NCBI RefSeq assembly: GCF_000765145.1
Contig: NZ_JMGA01000031.1
Location: 1-64,000 of the forward strand
Source of the DNA: Desulfosporosinus sp. HMP52
GTDB taxonomy: Bacteria; Bacillota; Desulfitobacteriia; Desulfitobacteriales; Desulfitobacteriaceae
Length of the DNA stretch: 64,000 nt
Direction: 5' to 3'
The position numbers and the translations under genes were made by a program. Under the pieces are notes generated by a model. That model saw only the letters and a program-made list of their open reading frames with translations. It ran no database searches and was not told the DNA's origin. Shown here one piece after another: positions 25,835 through 35,189 of the stretch; within the stretch, counting starts at the first letter, position 1, and every line of letters begins with the position of its first letter.

Positions 25835-26485
25835 CTATCTGAGATTTAGTCGGACTTCCAAGCGCCTCACCATCAGCGAGGATGAGTAACTCAATACTAA
25901 GAACAGCACTCCAACGATCGTAAATGCCTCCAGATAACGAAATGAGTGCGACCCCAGCATCTTTGCTGTCTGCATTATCTCAACTAGGGTGATCGCTGAG
26001 AGTACAGGGGTTTCTTTAAACATAGTTATCAGATAATTCCCCAAAACTGGTATTATCGGCGGAATAGATTGGGGGAGAATAATCTTTCGCCATGTCTCAA
26101 GAGGAGTAAAGTTCAGTGCTTTAGCTGCTTCCCATTGGCCCGGCGGTATTGACTCGATTCCGCCACGATATACCTCTGAAAGATAGGTACTATAGTGAAG
26201 GCCTAATCCAATAACTCCTGCTATAAACGGAGAAAGAGATAATCCATGCTCCGGCAAGACGTAAAATATAAAATACAGTTGCACTAATAGGGGTGTGCTT
26301 CTAACAAATTCTATAAATCCACTGGCAAATAGAGATAACGGTTTAAAATCTGATCTACGCGCCAGTGTCAGAATCAAACCTACCACCAGCGCTACTGCAA
26401 ATGCGACAAATGTAGCCGAAACTGTTAATTTTAAAGCCTCTAAAATCTGGGGTAAAATTAATAGTGTATAGTCCCAGTTCCACAT
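25835..26485 (-). CDS. ehuD: ABC transporter permease, EhuD-like
   Basis: A 216-residue permease of the His/Glu/Gln/Arg/opine family: five predicted helices, the FVRSTPLLVQLYF segment after helix 2 and the coupling EAA loop (QWEAAKALNFTPLETWRKIILPQS). It pairs with the second permease (EhuC-like) to form the channel. Only 2 bp separate it from that gene, with AGGGAGG at 8 bp before its ATG. Confidence 0.8.
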   Translation of the reverse strand: MWNWDYTLLILPQILEALKLTVSATFVAFAVALVVGLILTLARRSDFKPLSLFASGFIEFVRSTPLLVQLYFIFYVLPEHGLSLSPFIAGVIGLGLHYSTYLSEVYRGGIESIPPGQWEAAKALNFTPLETWRKIILPQSIPPIIPVLGNYLITMFKETPVLSAITLVEIMQTAKMLGSHSFRYLEAFTIVGVLFLVLSYSSSLMVRRLEVRLNLR

Positions 26486-26487
26486 AA

Positions 26488-27129
26488 TTAATACCTCCCT
26501 GCAGATAACCTATGCTCAATCCATCGAATTCCTTTTGTAAATGGCAAGGATATTACAAAATAGATTACTAACAGCACAGAGAATATTTCTGTGGGTCGCA
26601 TAATTGAGGAATTGAGAACAGTCGCTACAAAGGTCAGATCAGCAAGTGTCACTAGGGATACCAGAGCAGTTCCTTTTAGCATCTCAATGATTAGATTTCC
26701 AAAGGCTGGTAACATCATTACTAAGGCTTGGGGCAAAATAACCAGCCAGGTTCTTTGCCAAGGGGTCATGTTAAGGGCAATTGCAGCTTCCGTCTGACCT
26801 TTTGGCACGGAAATTATTGTGCTCCGGACAATCTCAGACCCATAAGCCCCTGCATTGAGTGACAGAGCCAATACCCCGGCCAGCATCTTTGGCAGCATAA
26901 TACCGAATAGCGGTAAGGCGAAGTAAATCCAAAAGAGCTGTACGAACAAAGACGTTCCTCTAAATATCTCCACATAAGTTGCGGCTAAGAAACGGACGGC
27001 TTTGATTTTCGAGAGCCGCCCAAACCCCGCTAAAAATGCTAAGAAAAAGGCAATTACTGCTGAAAATAATGTTAATTGAATTGTTATTTTAGTTCCCTCC
27101 CAGAAAGAAGGGAGAATATCAAACCACAT
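26488..27129 (-). CDS. ehuC: ABC transporter permease, EhuC-like
   Basis: A 213-residue polar amino acid family permease: YVEIFRGTSLFVQLFWIYFALP and an EAA loop (TEAAIALNMTPWQRTWLVILPQA). It forms the heterodimeric channel with the EhuD-like protein. Its ATG has AAGGAG 13 bp upstream, a somewhat long spacing. It starts 58 bp after the binding protein gene. Confidence 0.8.
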   Translation of the reverse strand: MWFDILPSFWEGTKITIQLTLFSAVIAFFLAFLAGFGRLSKIKAVRFLAATYVEIFRGTSLFVQLFWIYFALPLFGIMLPKMLAGVLALSLNAGAYGSEIVRSTIISVPKGQTEAAIALNMTPWQRTWLVILPQALVMMLPAFGNLIIEMLKGTALVSLVTLADLTFVATVLNSSIMRPTEIFSVLLVIYFVISLPFTKGIRWIEHRLSAGRY

Positions 27130-27187
27130 AGGTTCACATCGACTCCTTTCAGAAAGGTTATTTTCGAATGATTTAATATCAGAAAGC

Positions 27188-28075
27188 TTAGTTATCCGTT
27201 GGAGTACTCAACTCTTCAGCTGTTTTATCTCCAGGCAATTCTTGTTCGGTAAATCCAAACTGAGAGATGATTTTTAATAATTCTCCTGATTCCTTAAGTT
27301 TCTGGATTTCACTGTTAAAAGCTTCGCGAAAATCTTTGTCATCTTTACGAAAGGCCGTTGCTCCATAGCCTTTGACTTCCTTACCATCAATAACTGGCTG
27401 TATAAAATCCATGACTCTTTCTAGATCAGGATTATTTGCTGTTTCAAGTGTCGCCTGTACGGAAGGACCGGTAGCGGTTAATGCATCAGCACGACCTGAT
27501 TGAAGAGCAGATAATGCTGCCGGCATATCCGGCACGGTCATAATTTGCTTGAGGGGTACTCCGGATTTCAGAAGGTAATCATATTCAATGGCCCCTCCCG
27601 GAACGGCGATTTTCACATCAGGATTAGCCGCAATATCCTTGTAACTGTGAAGGTTTAAAGGATTTCCTTTTTTAACAGCAATCGCTTCTCCGATACTATA
27701 CTCAGGATTAGCAAAATCTACTTCCTTGGCACGTTCAGGATTAATAAACATCCCTGCCGTGATCATGTCAAAGCGCTTGGCATTCAGCCCGGGAATAAGG
27801 GAGGCAAATTCTGTTAACTCCCCTTTCATTTCGCTAATACCCATATTTTTAAGGGCGGTTCTAGCAACCTCTACCGCTTCCCCCGTAAGTTTACCATCCG
27901 GGGTTTGATAGGCATATGGTTTCTCATTGGCAAATCCTACAACAACATATCCTCTTTCCTTCGCGGTCTCTAATGTGGACTTAGCTTTACTTCCGGAATC
28001 CGTTGTCCCACATCCTGCTAATCCCAAAAGGGACAAAGCGAGCCCAGCGGCGAGTAGCTTTCTGAATCGTTTCAT
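27188..28075 (-). CDS. ehuB: Ectoine/hydroxyectoine ABC transporter substrate-binding lipoprotein
   Basis: The mature protein resembles EhuB: GFANEKPYAYQTPDGKLTGEAVEVAR, LIPGLNAKRFDMITAGMFI, AVKKGNPLNLHSYKDIA and AVPGGAIEYDYL segments are in the order found in ectoine-binding proteins, which bring this compatible solute to the permeases outside the cell. A signal peptide with lipobox LLGLAGC anchors it. ATG 28075 is chosen for GGGG at 7 bp and because it starts the signal peptide; longer readings run into the leader. First gene of the operon, behind a candidate attenuator. Confidence 0.8.
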   Translation of the reverse strand: MKRFRKLLAAGLALSLLGLAGCGTTDSGSKAKSTLETAKERGYVVVGFANEKPYAYQTPDGKLTGEAVEVARTALKNMGISEMKGELTEFASLIPGLNAKRFDMITAGMFINPERAKEVDFANPEYSIGEAIAVKKGNPLNLHSYKDIAANPDVKIAVPGGAIEYDYLLKSGVPLKQIMTVPDMPAALSALQSGRADALTATGPSVQATLETANNPDLERVMDFIQPVIDGKEVKGYGATAFRKDDKDFREAFNSEIQKLKESGELLKIISQFGFTEQELPGDKTAEELSTPTDN

Positions 28076-28140
28076 GTAATATCCCCTTTCCAAATAGAAA
28101 TTGGTTCTCTCTTCTAAACTATACCTGAAATACATGTACA

Positions 28141-28165
28141 AAATAAAAAGAACCTTGTCAGGTTC
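28141..28165 (-). terminator. Attenuator terminator in the ehuB leader
   Basis: Read on the minus strand, GAACC-TGACAA-GGTTC is followed by TTTTTATTT. It lies between the promoter and ehuB, about 65 bp before the gene, so it would stop transcription prematurely unless prevented. Its loop can pair with the 5' end of the leader (28237-28243). Confidence 0.7.
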
Positions 28166-28243
28166 CCAGCTGAGAAAACGCATTAACCATTTAACGCTTA
28201 AACGTTTTACCGTAAAAATTGTTTTCTCCTCGGCAACTGACAA
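28141..28243 (-). ncRNA. Structured 5' leader of ehuB (riboswitch-like attenuator, class unknown)
   Basis: About 100 nt between promoter and ehuB fold into nested pairings: TTGTCAG (28237-28243) with CTGACAA (28155-28161), and GAGAAAAC (28221-28228) with GTTTTCTC (28172-28179), enclosing small hairpins. The outer pairing uses the loop and one stem base of the terminator at 28150-28165, the classic arrangement of a ligand- or protein-controlled attenuator. I could not match it to SAM, lysine, T-box or other classes I know. Confidence 0.5.
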
Positions 28244-28247
28244 CCTT

Positions 28248-28277
28248 ATGATAACAAATAAGTTGTTTGTTTGTCAA
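28248..28277 (-). promoter_or_regulatory. Promoter of the ehu leader
   Basis: Perfect -35 TTGACA (28272-28277) and TATCAT (28248-28253) at 18 bp on the minus strand. Predicted transcription start is near 28241, right at the first paired segment of the leader. Confidence 0.75.
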
Positions 28278-28323
28278 GGGTTATCATTAGTCTCGTCTAG
28301 TTACGAGAATTACCTTTAAATTC

Positions 28324-28366
28324 AAAAAGAGTCTTAGCCACTCTAAAAAAGTGTCTAAGACTCTTT
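28324..28366 (-). terminator. Terminator of the M23 peptidase gene
   Basis: 12-bp perfect outer stem AAAGAGTCTTAG / CTAAGACTCTTT plus inner CACT/AGTG, followed on the minus strand by a T-run; about 20 bp past the peptidase stop. Confidence 0.9.
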
Positions 28367-28388
28367 GTAAACTTTCTTCCTAAATGAT

Positions 28389-29816
28389 TTAGCGCAAAGA
28401 ATTAAGAGGATTTACTGTATCTCCATTGATGATTACTTCAAAGTGGAGATGTGAACCAGTCGATCGACCCGTTGATCCAACTAAACCAATGGTCTGACCT
28501 TTAGTTACCCTCGCCCCGGCAGAAACTAATAGTTTAGTGGAATGAGCATAGCGTGTCATTACTCCATTACCGTGATCAATAAGAATAGTATAACCATAAT
28601 TACCGCTCCAGCCGGCACTTACAACCTTACCGGCAGCTGCAGCTGTATAGGGATCCCCTTGATCTCCATCAATATCAATTCCTGTATGAAACTCAGAATG
28701 GCGATAACCATAGTAGGAGGTTATGGATCCTCTTAATGGCCAGGATACCCCGGAAACAGTGCTCCCGCTGCCACGAGAATAAGCAACTGTGACTTGTTGG
28801 GGGCCTTTTTCAATGATTTGTGAAACTGCGGTTTTTAGTACTTTTTCATCCTTAACGGTTTGGGTAACTACTTTTTCATTTTTTTGAACGTAAGCGTATT
28901 GCACTTCTTTTTCTCCGTCACTTCCAGCTTGTTTTACTTTTGTTTGTCCACTGGAGAGACTGGAGTCAGTTTTGGTAACCACATCAAAGGGAATTGTTTC
29001 TATATCTGTACGAACTCCTTCGCAAACCACGGTTATGTAAGGAGTAACTTTTTCTAAGGTGATTTTCTTGCCAAGTTTCAAAATAGTATCTTCATTCGCA
29101 CCAGGGTTACTTGCCAAGACTTCTTTAGTCTTCATATCGTTTTTTCGTGCTATGAGCCACCAAGAATCGTTTTCCTGAATTGTATATTCGATCTTTTGCA
29201 GATTACCCTGTTTGAGTTTTTCAAGAGCTTGCTCGTAAGAAAGAGCTTGGTCTAAAGGCACCTCCACAGGCTCAGTCTCAACCTCTTCTTCAAAAGAGAC
29301 TGAGGTGACTTGGTTTTTTTCACTTGGCTTAGCATAATACTCTTGGAATTCTTTTAGCAATCTTTCTCCATCTTCAGCTTTTGCCAGCACAAAAATAGGC
29401 TCATTATTTACCTTTACTGCTGCTCCGTCAACATAGTAAGAGATATCTGCCTCTAATGTTGACTTAGATAAAGCCGTATACTCGGAATTTTTTATTCTAA
29501 CAGATGAAAAGGTAATACTATCATGAGTTTTAGCCGCAACGCCTAAAGGAGCTCCCTTTTCTGAGAGGATTTCATCGATGATTGCTCCCGCTTGCTTCTG
29601 ACTTTCAAGAAGACCAACCTTTTCTCCATTGATAACAACGTAAACTGCAGAGGTTGTAGAGTTCAGGTAAACAATTCCACTTCCCATTAAGAGCAGCAGA
29701 AGGATTGAACCTCCTATAACTTTTGGAGACTTCCATGAGATATTCTTTAATGTGAAAATCTTAGCTTTTAAAACGTCAAGGTATTGTTTAATTGGTAAAT
29801 CGCTGGCCTTTTTCAT
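28389..29816 (-). CDS. Membrane-anchored M23 peptidase with LysM and G5 domains
   Basis: A 475-residue cell-wall protein. A transmembrane helix lies at about residues 35-55; a LysM-like segment near 208-255 (YTIQENDSWWLIARKND) and a G5 domain near 260-335 (VVTKTDSSL..VVTQTVKDEKV) should bind the wall; the C-terminal 110 residues are an LytM/M23 metallopeptidase with the zinc motifs HTGIDID and HLHFE. It would cut peptidoglycan cross-links outside the cell during growth or sporulation. Ends at a strong terminator. Confidence 0.92.
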   Translation of the reverse strand: MKKASDLPIKQYLDVLKAKIFTLKNISWKSPKVIGGSILLLLLMGSGIVYLNSTTSAVYVVINGEKVGLLESQKQAGAIIDEILSEKGAPLGVAAKTHDSITFSSVRIKNSEYTALSKSTLEADISYYVDGAAVKVNNEPIFVLAKAEDGERLLKEFQEYYAKPSEKNQVTSVSFEEEVETEPVEVPLDQALSYEQALEKLKQGNLQKIEYTIQENDSWWLIARKNDMKTKEVLASNPGANEDTILKLGKKITLEKVTPYITVVCEGVRTDIETIPFDVVTKTDSSLSSGQTKVKQAGSDGEKEVQYAYVQKNEKVVTQTVKDEKVLKTAVSQIIEKGPQQVTVAYSRGSGSTVSGVSWPLRGSITSYYGYRHSEFHTGIDIDGDQGDPYTAAAAGKVVSAGWSGNYGYTILIDHGNGVMTRYAHSTKLLVSAGARVTKGQTIGLVGSTGRSTGSHLHFEVIINGDTVNPLNSLR

Positions 29817-29953
29817 AGAACCCCCTTTTTATTTATTTTAGTCATTATATTTGTTTAATTGACCTCTTCCTTTATTATTTTCTATTATTCTGCCTCGATT
29901 GTCAACTTAATGTAATAGAGGAAAGTTGCCACTTTCTGATTTTCACATAGATT

Positions 29954-32383
29954 TTAATCATCCACAAAGCTAAAAGGAGACCATCCGTCATCTAAAAGTA
30001 TTTCCGCTAGCAAGGGATCCTCAGTATTTAAAAAAACTTGTCTCCCTAATCCTAACTTATTGAGATATTTTGCAGCATCTGCCCAAAAAGTTTGATCCCC
30101 TTCGGAGATTTTTCCTACTGAGAAGAATAGAGGTACCTCAGTAGTTATAGGAAGGGCTAATTGGGCAAGTGCCAAGCGATAGGAAAAATAGTTTCTTTTA
30201 ACCACTGTTTCATTCTCAGTGTATTTACCTTTTTGGGAGAAGAAGTGCTCGTAAATCCATTGTTTTTCTTCACTAAGATTCTTTTCATATTTAGTTTGCC
30301 ACTCTTGCCAAGACAAATCTAAGATAGCTTGGGCATCATTTAAGGCATGACGCAAATCTTCATAGGCTGTCCATTGACGTTTTTTGACTTCTATTTTTTT
30401 CTCAAGGACAGACAAAGAAGCAGCTTGTTCATCCCCCTGAAGACGAGTATTTAAGACTTCTAAATGCTGGTGTATTTCTACTCGCTCTTTTTCCCAGGAT
30501 GTCATTTCTGCCAGCCTTTCCTTATTTGAAAGACGCTGTTCACGTTCGAGTTCAGCTAAAGGTTCAAGTATCCTTGAGAGTTGTTCTAGATCCCGATTCC
30601 CAATCTTTTTGACGAAGATCTCCGAGTACTTGGCCACTTCTTCTTTAACCGCATCTCTTTCTTGCAGCTGACCGGCTACATTCAATATGGCTGATAAGAT
30701 TTCCTCCCGATCCCCCACGGGAATACCCCAGTTTTTTAAATTTTCACTCATCCCTTCAGCACAGATTGCTAGCTTTTTTTCCAGGTCTAGCTTTTGTTCT
30801 AGGTCCTTATTTAATTGATCTGTTTCTTCTGAGCGCTGTTTCTTCATTTGTTGATAGGCTAACCACCCATTCAACCATTCGCTAAAATCTGCCGCTTCAA
30901 CTTTCGAAAGAGCAAGTTTTATGATTTCATTCCGTGAATCGATGATCCTGAGCAATTTTGGTTCTTTATTGACTTTTTCCTGCAGCTTCTCAATTCTCTT
31001 TTTTAGGTTTTCTACTTGTCTTTGCTGTTGTTGATATTCCTCTAGCCGACTTGTGAATTCCCGATAGTTTGCTACGTGATACCTTTGGTAATACTCAAGC
31101 AGATGGGCTGATAACCGTTCATTAATACTCTTTATTTTTAAGGGTTTAGTTAAAAGTTGATCCGTAATATTACATATTTTGTAGCTTTGCCAGCGGTTTA
31201 ATTGTTTTTCTTTTCTAGTAATTCGGTTAACAGTATCTTCAGTTACATCGGACATCACTATTAATTTTGATAACTTAGTGATTTCCTCTTCATACTCTAA
31301 TTTTAACTCATCTAACTCTTCTCTTACCAGGATAAGCTCATTAAGCCTGTCTCGAGCTGAATCTCTCTCCTCCATCACCCGCCGGAGCTGCTGTTCTTCG
31401 TCTTCTCTAAATCCCTGATAGGCTGAGGCTGAGAGTAGTTTTTGCATCTGCTCAATTAGTATTATTCGATCTTCTATTTCTGCAGTTAAACTTCTCACAT
31501 CTTTCTGAAGGCAGGCCCATTCCATACATTCTTCTCGAAAGTTCTCTATGATCTCCCAATCGACTGCACCATCACTGGAAATCGCCCTAAGGCCTTCATC
31601 TAAACATTGTTGGCGCTCTTCCAGCCTGCTTATCTCATCTTGAAGTTGGCGCAGCTCACGATAATCTGGGTTTTGAGCAAGACAATCAAGGCGTTGATGG
31701 ATTTTGTGAGTAAGAGCAATTTTTTCAGATAAAATAGCTTCATTTTCTTGCAAATTCTTAATCTCAATCAGGAGCAGTCGATTGGCTTCTTGTTGTCGAT
31801 GAGCATTCTCCCATTCATTTCGTAAGGCATCGTATTCAGCCTTTACCAACTCCATACTCTCTCTTTGATCTTTAACTCTTTTTTGAGCACCAATCAGGGA
31901 AGCTCTCACTTTAGTTAAAGAGAAATCCTCATCTCCACCTTGGCTAAGGTTATTAATTCGCAGAAACAAGTTGTCCTGACTGTCCTTATCCGGCCAAGTA
32001 ATTCTGCCACCTTGTAGAAAAGCTTGCAAGCGAGCCCGAAATAAGTATTCTCCAATGGTCATCTTTTCTGGCAGATTAACTTTGTACCCATTTCCATCTG
32101 AAAAGGTAAGTTGTTGTGTTATTTGGCCGTCTATTTGGATGTTTTCATAACGAACCATGAAGTGATGATTATCCTCAGATATCCATACCTCAGCTGCTGC
32201 ATTATCTTTTTGCTTCTCCAACAATTGGGATTCCTGTTCATAGAATAGCTTCATCAGTAAATCATCTAATAGTTTCTGATCATTGATGTCTCGATTAATT
32301 ATCAGAGTTGGAACTGTAGGGAATATCCAGTCGATATCCTTTAGATCTCTAAAATTACTAATTCTAATACGTTCAATCTTCAT
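29954..32383 (-). CDS. YhaN/SbcC-like coiled-coil ATPase homologue with eroded ATPase motifs
   Basis: The 809-residue protein has the layout of YhaN/SbcC: an N-terminal strand MKIERIRISNFRDLKDIDW, about 600 residues of coiled coil and a C-terminal half-ATPase with RLALAQLALP. However, the Walker A position reads INRDINDQKLL instead of GxNxxGKST, the ABC signature before RLALA is missing, and the Walker B strand reads VPLFFSVG without the acidic pair. ATP hydrolysis is unlikely. Start overlaps the metallophosphoesterase-like gene by 11 bp, the usual sbcDC/yhaON order. It may be a structural DNA- or partner-binding protein. Confidence 0.75.
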   Translation of the reverse strand: MKIERIRISNFRDLKDIDWIFPTVPTLIINRDINDQKLLDDLLMKLFYEQESQLLEKQKDNAAAEVWISEDNHHFMVRYENIQIDGQITQQLTFSDGNGYKVNLPEKMTIGEYLFRARLQAFLQGGRITWPDKDSQDNLFLRINNLSQGGDEDFSLTKVRASLIGAQKRVKDQRESMELVKAEYDALRNEWENAHRQQEANRLLLIEIKNLQENEAILSEKIALTHKIHQRLDCLAQNPDYRELRQLQDEISRLEERQQCLDEGLRAISSDGAVDWEIIENFREECMEWACLQKDVRSLTAEIEDRIILIEQMQKLLSASAYQGFREDEEQQLRRVMEERDSARDRLNELILVREELDELKLEYEEEITKLSKLIVMSDVTEDTVNRITRKEKQLNRWQSYKICNITDQLLTKPLKIKSINERLSAHLLEYYQRYHVANYREFTSRLEEYQQQQRQVENLKKRIEKLQEKVNKEPKLLRIIDSRNEIIKLALSKVEAADFSEWLNGWLAYQQMKKQRSEETDQLNKDLEQKLDLEKKLAICAEGMSENLKNWGIPVGDREEILSAILNVAGQLQERDAVKEEVAKYSEIFVKKIGNRDLEQLSRILEPLAELEREQRLSNKERLAEMTSWEKERVEIHQHLEVLNTRLQGDEQAASLSVLEKKIEVKKRQWTAYEDLRHALNDAQAILDLSWQEWQTKYEKNLSEEKQWIYEHFFSQKGKYTENETVVKRNYFSYRLALAQLALPITTEVPLFFSVGKISEGDQTFWADAAKYLNKLGLGRQVFLNTEDPLLAEILLDDGWSPFSFVDD

Positions 32384-33533
32384 CTACTATCCGCCCCTGC
32401 CCAAGTGCTGTCATTCCAATTTTTTGCACGACTCCCCAATACTCTTTGTTTTCCGATTCAACCGCTTCTGACAATCTTGTTTGTAGTTTGCCGGAAAAAA
32501 TTTGGGCGAGTGTAGGAAAGCCTTCTTGAATATTTGCTTTAGAGGCCCTAGGCACATCCACATAGGTGGGGTCTGGTTCTTCGTGAGCAATAACTTCAAC
32601 GAATTGAAGCTCTGCCATAAGCAGCTTCTGTAAAGGAGATACTAACCTTTCAATCTCTAATTGGTCCCCAGAGATATTAATCCTATATAAATTTTTTTGA
32701 CGTTCATCAGGGCTTAACTCTTTAATTATTTTTTCAGCTATTTCTGCAAGAGATTCTTGAGACTGAACTGTTATATTTATTTCATAGTAACAGCGTTGTC
32801 CCAGTTCTCTAAATTCAATACAGGTTGATCCTTCTCTAATTTCTCCCAAGATCACACCATGAGATCCAATGTCTACAAAACTTCTAGCCTCTATCACTCC
32901 ACAGTCTGCCCAGATAGTCTTTCCAGCCTGCTGTATTCCGCTCCATCCTTCCAGATGTCCGAGGGCTAAATAGTTTACCCCACTGGCAGATATTTGGTCT
33001 TGCTTAATGGGTATAAGTCCTTGGCTATTCCCTTGTGAATCTACAACAGCGTGAAGAAGCATAATCTTTAGTGTCGTATCATTAATAGGAGTGAAATCAT
33101 CCAGAAATGATTTCTCTTGATGATAGGCAGTCCAGCCTGCCCCATATATTGTTAGATTATGGGACGGGAGTTTGACACTTTTAATTCCACTTGAGAATAT
33201 ATGGACATTCCTTGGCCATACTGTCAAGCGATAAGCGGAGGATATTGTAAGCGGGTCTCTCCTGCCCGGGGTGATGAAAACTTTGGTTCCGTCCAATTTT
33301 CCAAGCAATTCAGCGACCCGCTCGACGGTCTCCTGGCGTACATACTGCTGTTCAAATAGATTACCGGTTAAAAAAAGTAATTCGATTTTTTCCCCTTGAC
33401 AAAGAGATAATAGAGCCTGAAATGTCTGCCACAAATCTTGATTCCTTGCTGCTGCCCACCTCTCCGGTCCATCCCAAGCGGGGCTATCAAATCGAAAACC
33501 AGAACACTGTATGAAACGTACACTTTCAGCCAT
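32373..33533 (-). CDS. YhaO/SbcD-like metallophosphoesterase homologue lacking metal ligands
   Basis: Length (386) and order of motifs match YhaO/SbcD nucleases, but ligands are replaced: motif I SGFRFDSP has Gly12 and Arg14 for Asp and His, motif II is TGNLFE (Asn58 for Asp), motif III is GRRD (Arg91, Arg92 for Asn-His). His161 (LLHA) and the first His of motif V survive (GHLE, Glu195 for the second His). With most of the two-metal site gone it is probably not a nuclease. It is paired with an equally degenerate ATPase gene, suggesting co-evolved loss rather than random decay, since both frames are intact. Confidence 0.75.
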   Translation of the reverse strand: MAESVRFIQCSGFRFDSPAWDGPERWAAARNQDLWQTFQALLSLCQGEKIELLFLTGNLFEQQYVRQETVERVAELLGKLDGTKVFITPGRRDPLTISSAYRLTVWPRNVHIFSSGIKSVKLPSHNLTIYGAGWTAYHQEKSFLDDFTPINDTTLKIMLLHAVVDSQGNSQGLIPIKQDQISASGVNYLALGHLEGWSGIQQAGKTIWADCGVIEARSFVDIGSHGVILGEIREGSTCIEFRELGQRCYYEINITVQSQESLAEIAEKIIKELSPDERQKNLYRINISGDQLEIERLVSPLQKLLMAELQFVEVIAHEEPDPTYVDVPRASKANIQEGFPTLAQIFSGKLQTRLSEAVESENKEYWGVVQKIGMTALGQGRIVDED

Positions 33534-33564
33534 TTATTCTCACCTCATCCGGTACAACCATTCG

Positions 33565-34620
33565 TTATTTAAGTTCTGTACTGTTACTTAAATCGACAGA
33601 AAAGGACTCACCTTTATTCATGGCATAATGCCCAGACGCATAGGGATTTCCTTCAACTGTAATATAAACCTTATCCACCCCGTAATAATTTCCCAGGGTA
33701 TTAGTGATGCTCTGCAAGATTAAACCCTCATAACTAGATCCGGCAATCATTTCGCCTCTCAATTCTTTACTAAAATCAACATAAACTGCGTTATCCTTGT
33801 TTAAGTAAAGACTCTTTATCTTGACATTGGGACCTAATACCGGAACAACATCCCCTTTGGGTAACTCTTTAAATGCCCTCTCAAAAGAAGCTTTTGTTAG
33901 ATCATTGGTTTTAAAGGATAGTATTTTGCTGACAGTATAAAGCTTATCAACATTACTATTGGGATAATAGAATTTGACTGTTTGGTTCAGAGATACATCA
34001 CTTTCCAGTTTGCTTAAAGTTGAAGTGACCTCAAAATCATCTGATGTAAAAACTGATTTTACAAGTCCAATATTCGGGGCATAATAGTCTTGAATTTTAT
34101 CATCTTTACCCTCTGTAGTAACTTCTAGAGTTTTGTAAGTGCCTGAAGGTGTAGTTATATCGGCTTCTATATTAGTTATCGAACGTTTTCTCCCATCCGC
34201 CAATACCCATGATGTTCCCACCACAAGTGGTTCTTGCAACAGAATTTCTTCACTGTTACTTGGGCTTTGGAGTAAGTTTTCTCTAAAGTAGCTTTCCCCT
34301 CTTGCTAACCGCAAGGTCAGCTTTCCATTATCCAATTCCAGCACTTTTACCGTCTCTGTTCCTCCATTATTAGAACGAGTCTGAATCCGGTTTCCTTCAA
34401 TATAATCAACCATAAGGTTATATGAGGCATACTCAATTCCTTTGCCCTCATAAACGTAGTTTGTATTTTCTTTGAATGAACAATAATCTTGGATGCTTAG
34501 TACCTTAGTTTCTGGGGGTTTATCATCAGAATTACTGGCCGCAGAGCCACCCTTATTGGCACATCCGTTAAGTAGAACCAGTGTGAGTAATATACTAATT
34601 AGGTATACTAGTTTCTTCAT
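33565..34620 (-). CDS. GerMN-domain lipoprotein
   Basis: A 351-residue exported protein. The signal peptide ends in a lipobox LLNGC (Cys20), followed by a Ser/Gly-rich linker. The C-terminal 130 residues match the GerMN/sporulation-germination fold (VKFYYPNSNVDKLYTVSK.. VYVDFSKEL.. GLILQSITNTLGNYYGVDKVYITVEG). The middle part is an unrecognised beta-rich domain. GerMN proteins help build the spore coat-facing apparatus in Bacillus. It lies 31 bp upstream of the SbcD-like gene, with GGAGGG before the ATG. Confidence 0.85.
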   Translation of the reverse strand: MKKLVYLISILLTLVLLNGCANKGGSAASNSDDKPPETKVLSIQDYCSFKENTNYVYEGKGIEYASYNLMVDYIEGNRIQTRSNNGGTETVKVLELDNGKLTLRLARGESYFRENLLQSPSNSEEILLQEPLVVGTSWVLADGRKRSITNIEADITTPSGTYKTLEVTTEGKDDKIQDYYAPNIGLVKSVFTSDDFEVTSTLSKLESDVSLNQTVKFYYPNSNVDKLYTVSKILSFKTNDLTKASFERAFKELPKGDVVPVLGPNVKIKSLYLNKDNAVYVDFSKELRGEMIAGSSYEGLILQSITNTLGNYYGVDKVYITVEGNPYASGHYAMNKGESFSVDLSNSTELK

Positions 34621-34842
34621 TTTTTTCCCTCCTCGGTGGTTTGATGTTAGTATAGCACTTCTCGGTCTATTTACACAGTTAAGATCCCCAGAGTTAGCGA
34701 ACTTGTTTCAAAAAACTAATTCTTCGCATAGCGTAAGGTTCCTAAAGCTAAAAATATCAATCTGCGGGTTATGACAAATTATTGCAGGAATTAGACGCTG
34801 CTGGTCGAATTTACTATTAACCAAGAGAGAGGAGGCAATGCA

Positions 34843-35136
34843 ATGTTTGTACTTATCTTATCCCTTATCTGTTCATTGCTTATTGCGGTGTTTGCCATCC
34901 AAAATGCTGGTTTAGTGACTATTCAGCTCTTCTGGGTTACTAGGGATGTGCCCTTAGTCTTAGTAATCTTAGGTTCCACATTTGCGGGAGCTTTAGTAAT
35001 GCTCCTTTTAGCAATCTGGCGGGAACTGCGCCTTAAGTTAAAGTCTAAACAACAGCCAATAGAGCAGTGTCAAAAGAGCGACTCTGCTGGCCAACAGGCT
35101 ATTTCCCCTTTGAAGCCGACAGATGGGGCAGAATAA
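34843..35136 (+). CDS. lapA: LapA/DUF1049 membrane protein
   Basis: A 97-residue protein with two hydrophobic helices (residues 1-22 and 40-62) and the LapA pattern AVFAIQNAGLVTIQLFWVTRDVPLVLVI. LapA in Enterobacteria works in lipopolysaccharide assembly; Gram-positive homologues have no settled role. The C-terminal 35 residues are charged. GAGAGGAGG precedes the ATG. The transcript probably runs through a hairpin-rich segment to the terminator at 35321. Confidence 0.85.
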   Translation: MFVLILSLICSLLIAVFAIQNAGLVTIQLFWVTRDVPLVLVILGSTFAGALVMLLLAIWRELRLKLKSKQQPIEQCQKSDSAGQQAISPLKPTDGAE

Positions 35137-35189
35137 TTAGCCCCCATGGCGCTATGAAGCACCAGCAGGATAAAATTGGGTCGTTCGGG

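Noticed and set aside
28141-28243. Lysine riboswitch upstream of ehuB (GCCGAGG and CTGGG motifs)
   Set aside because: Only about 100 nt lie between promoter and terminator; the lysine class needs about 170 nt with P2-P3 helices, which are absent.
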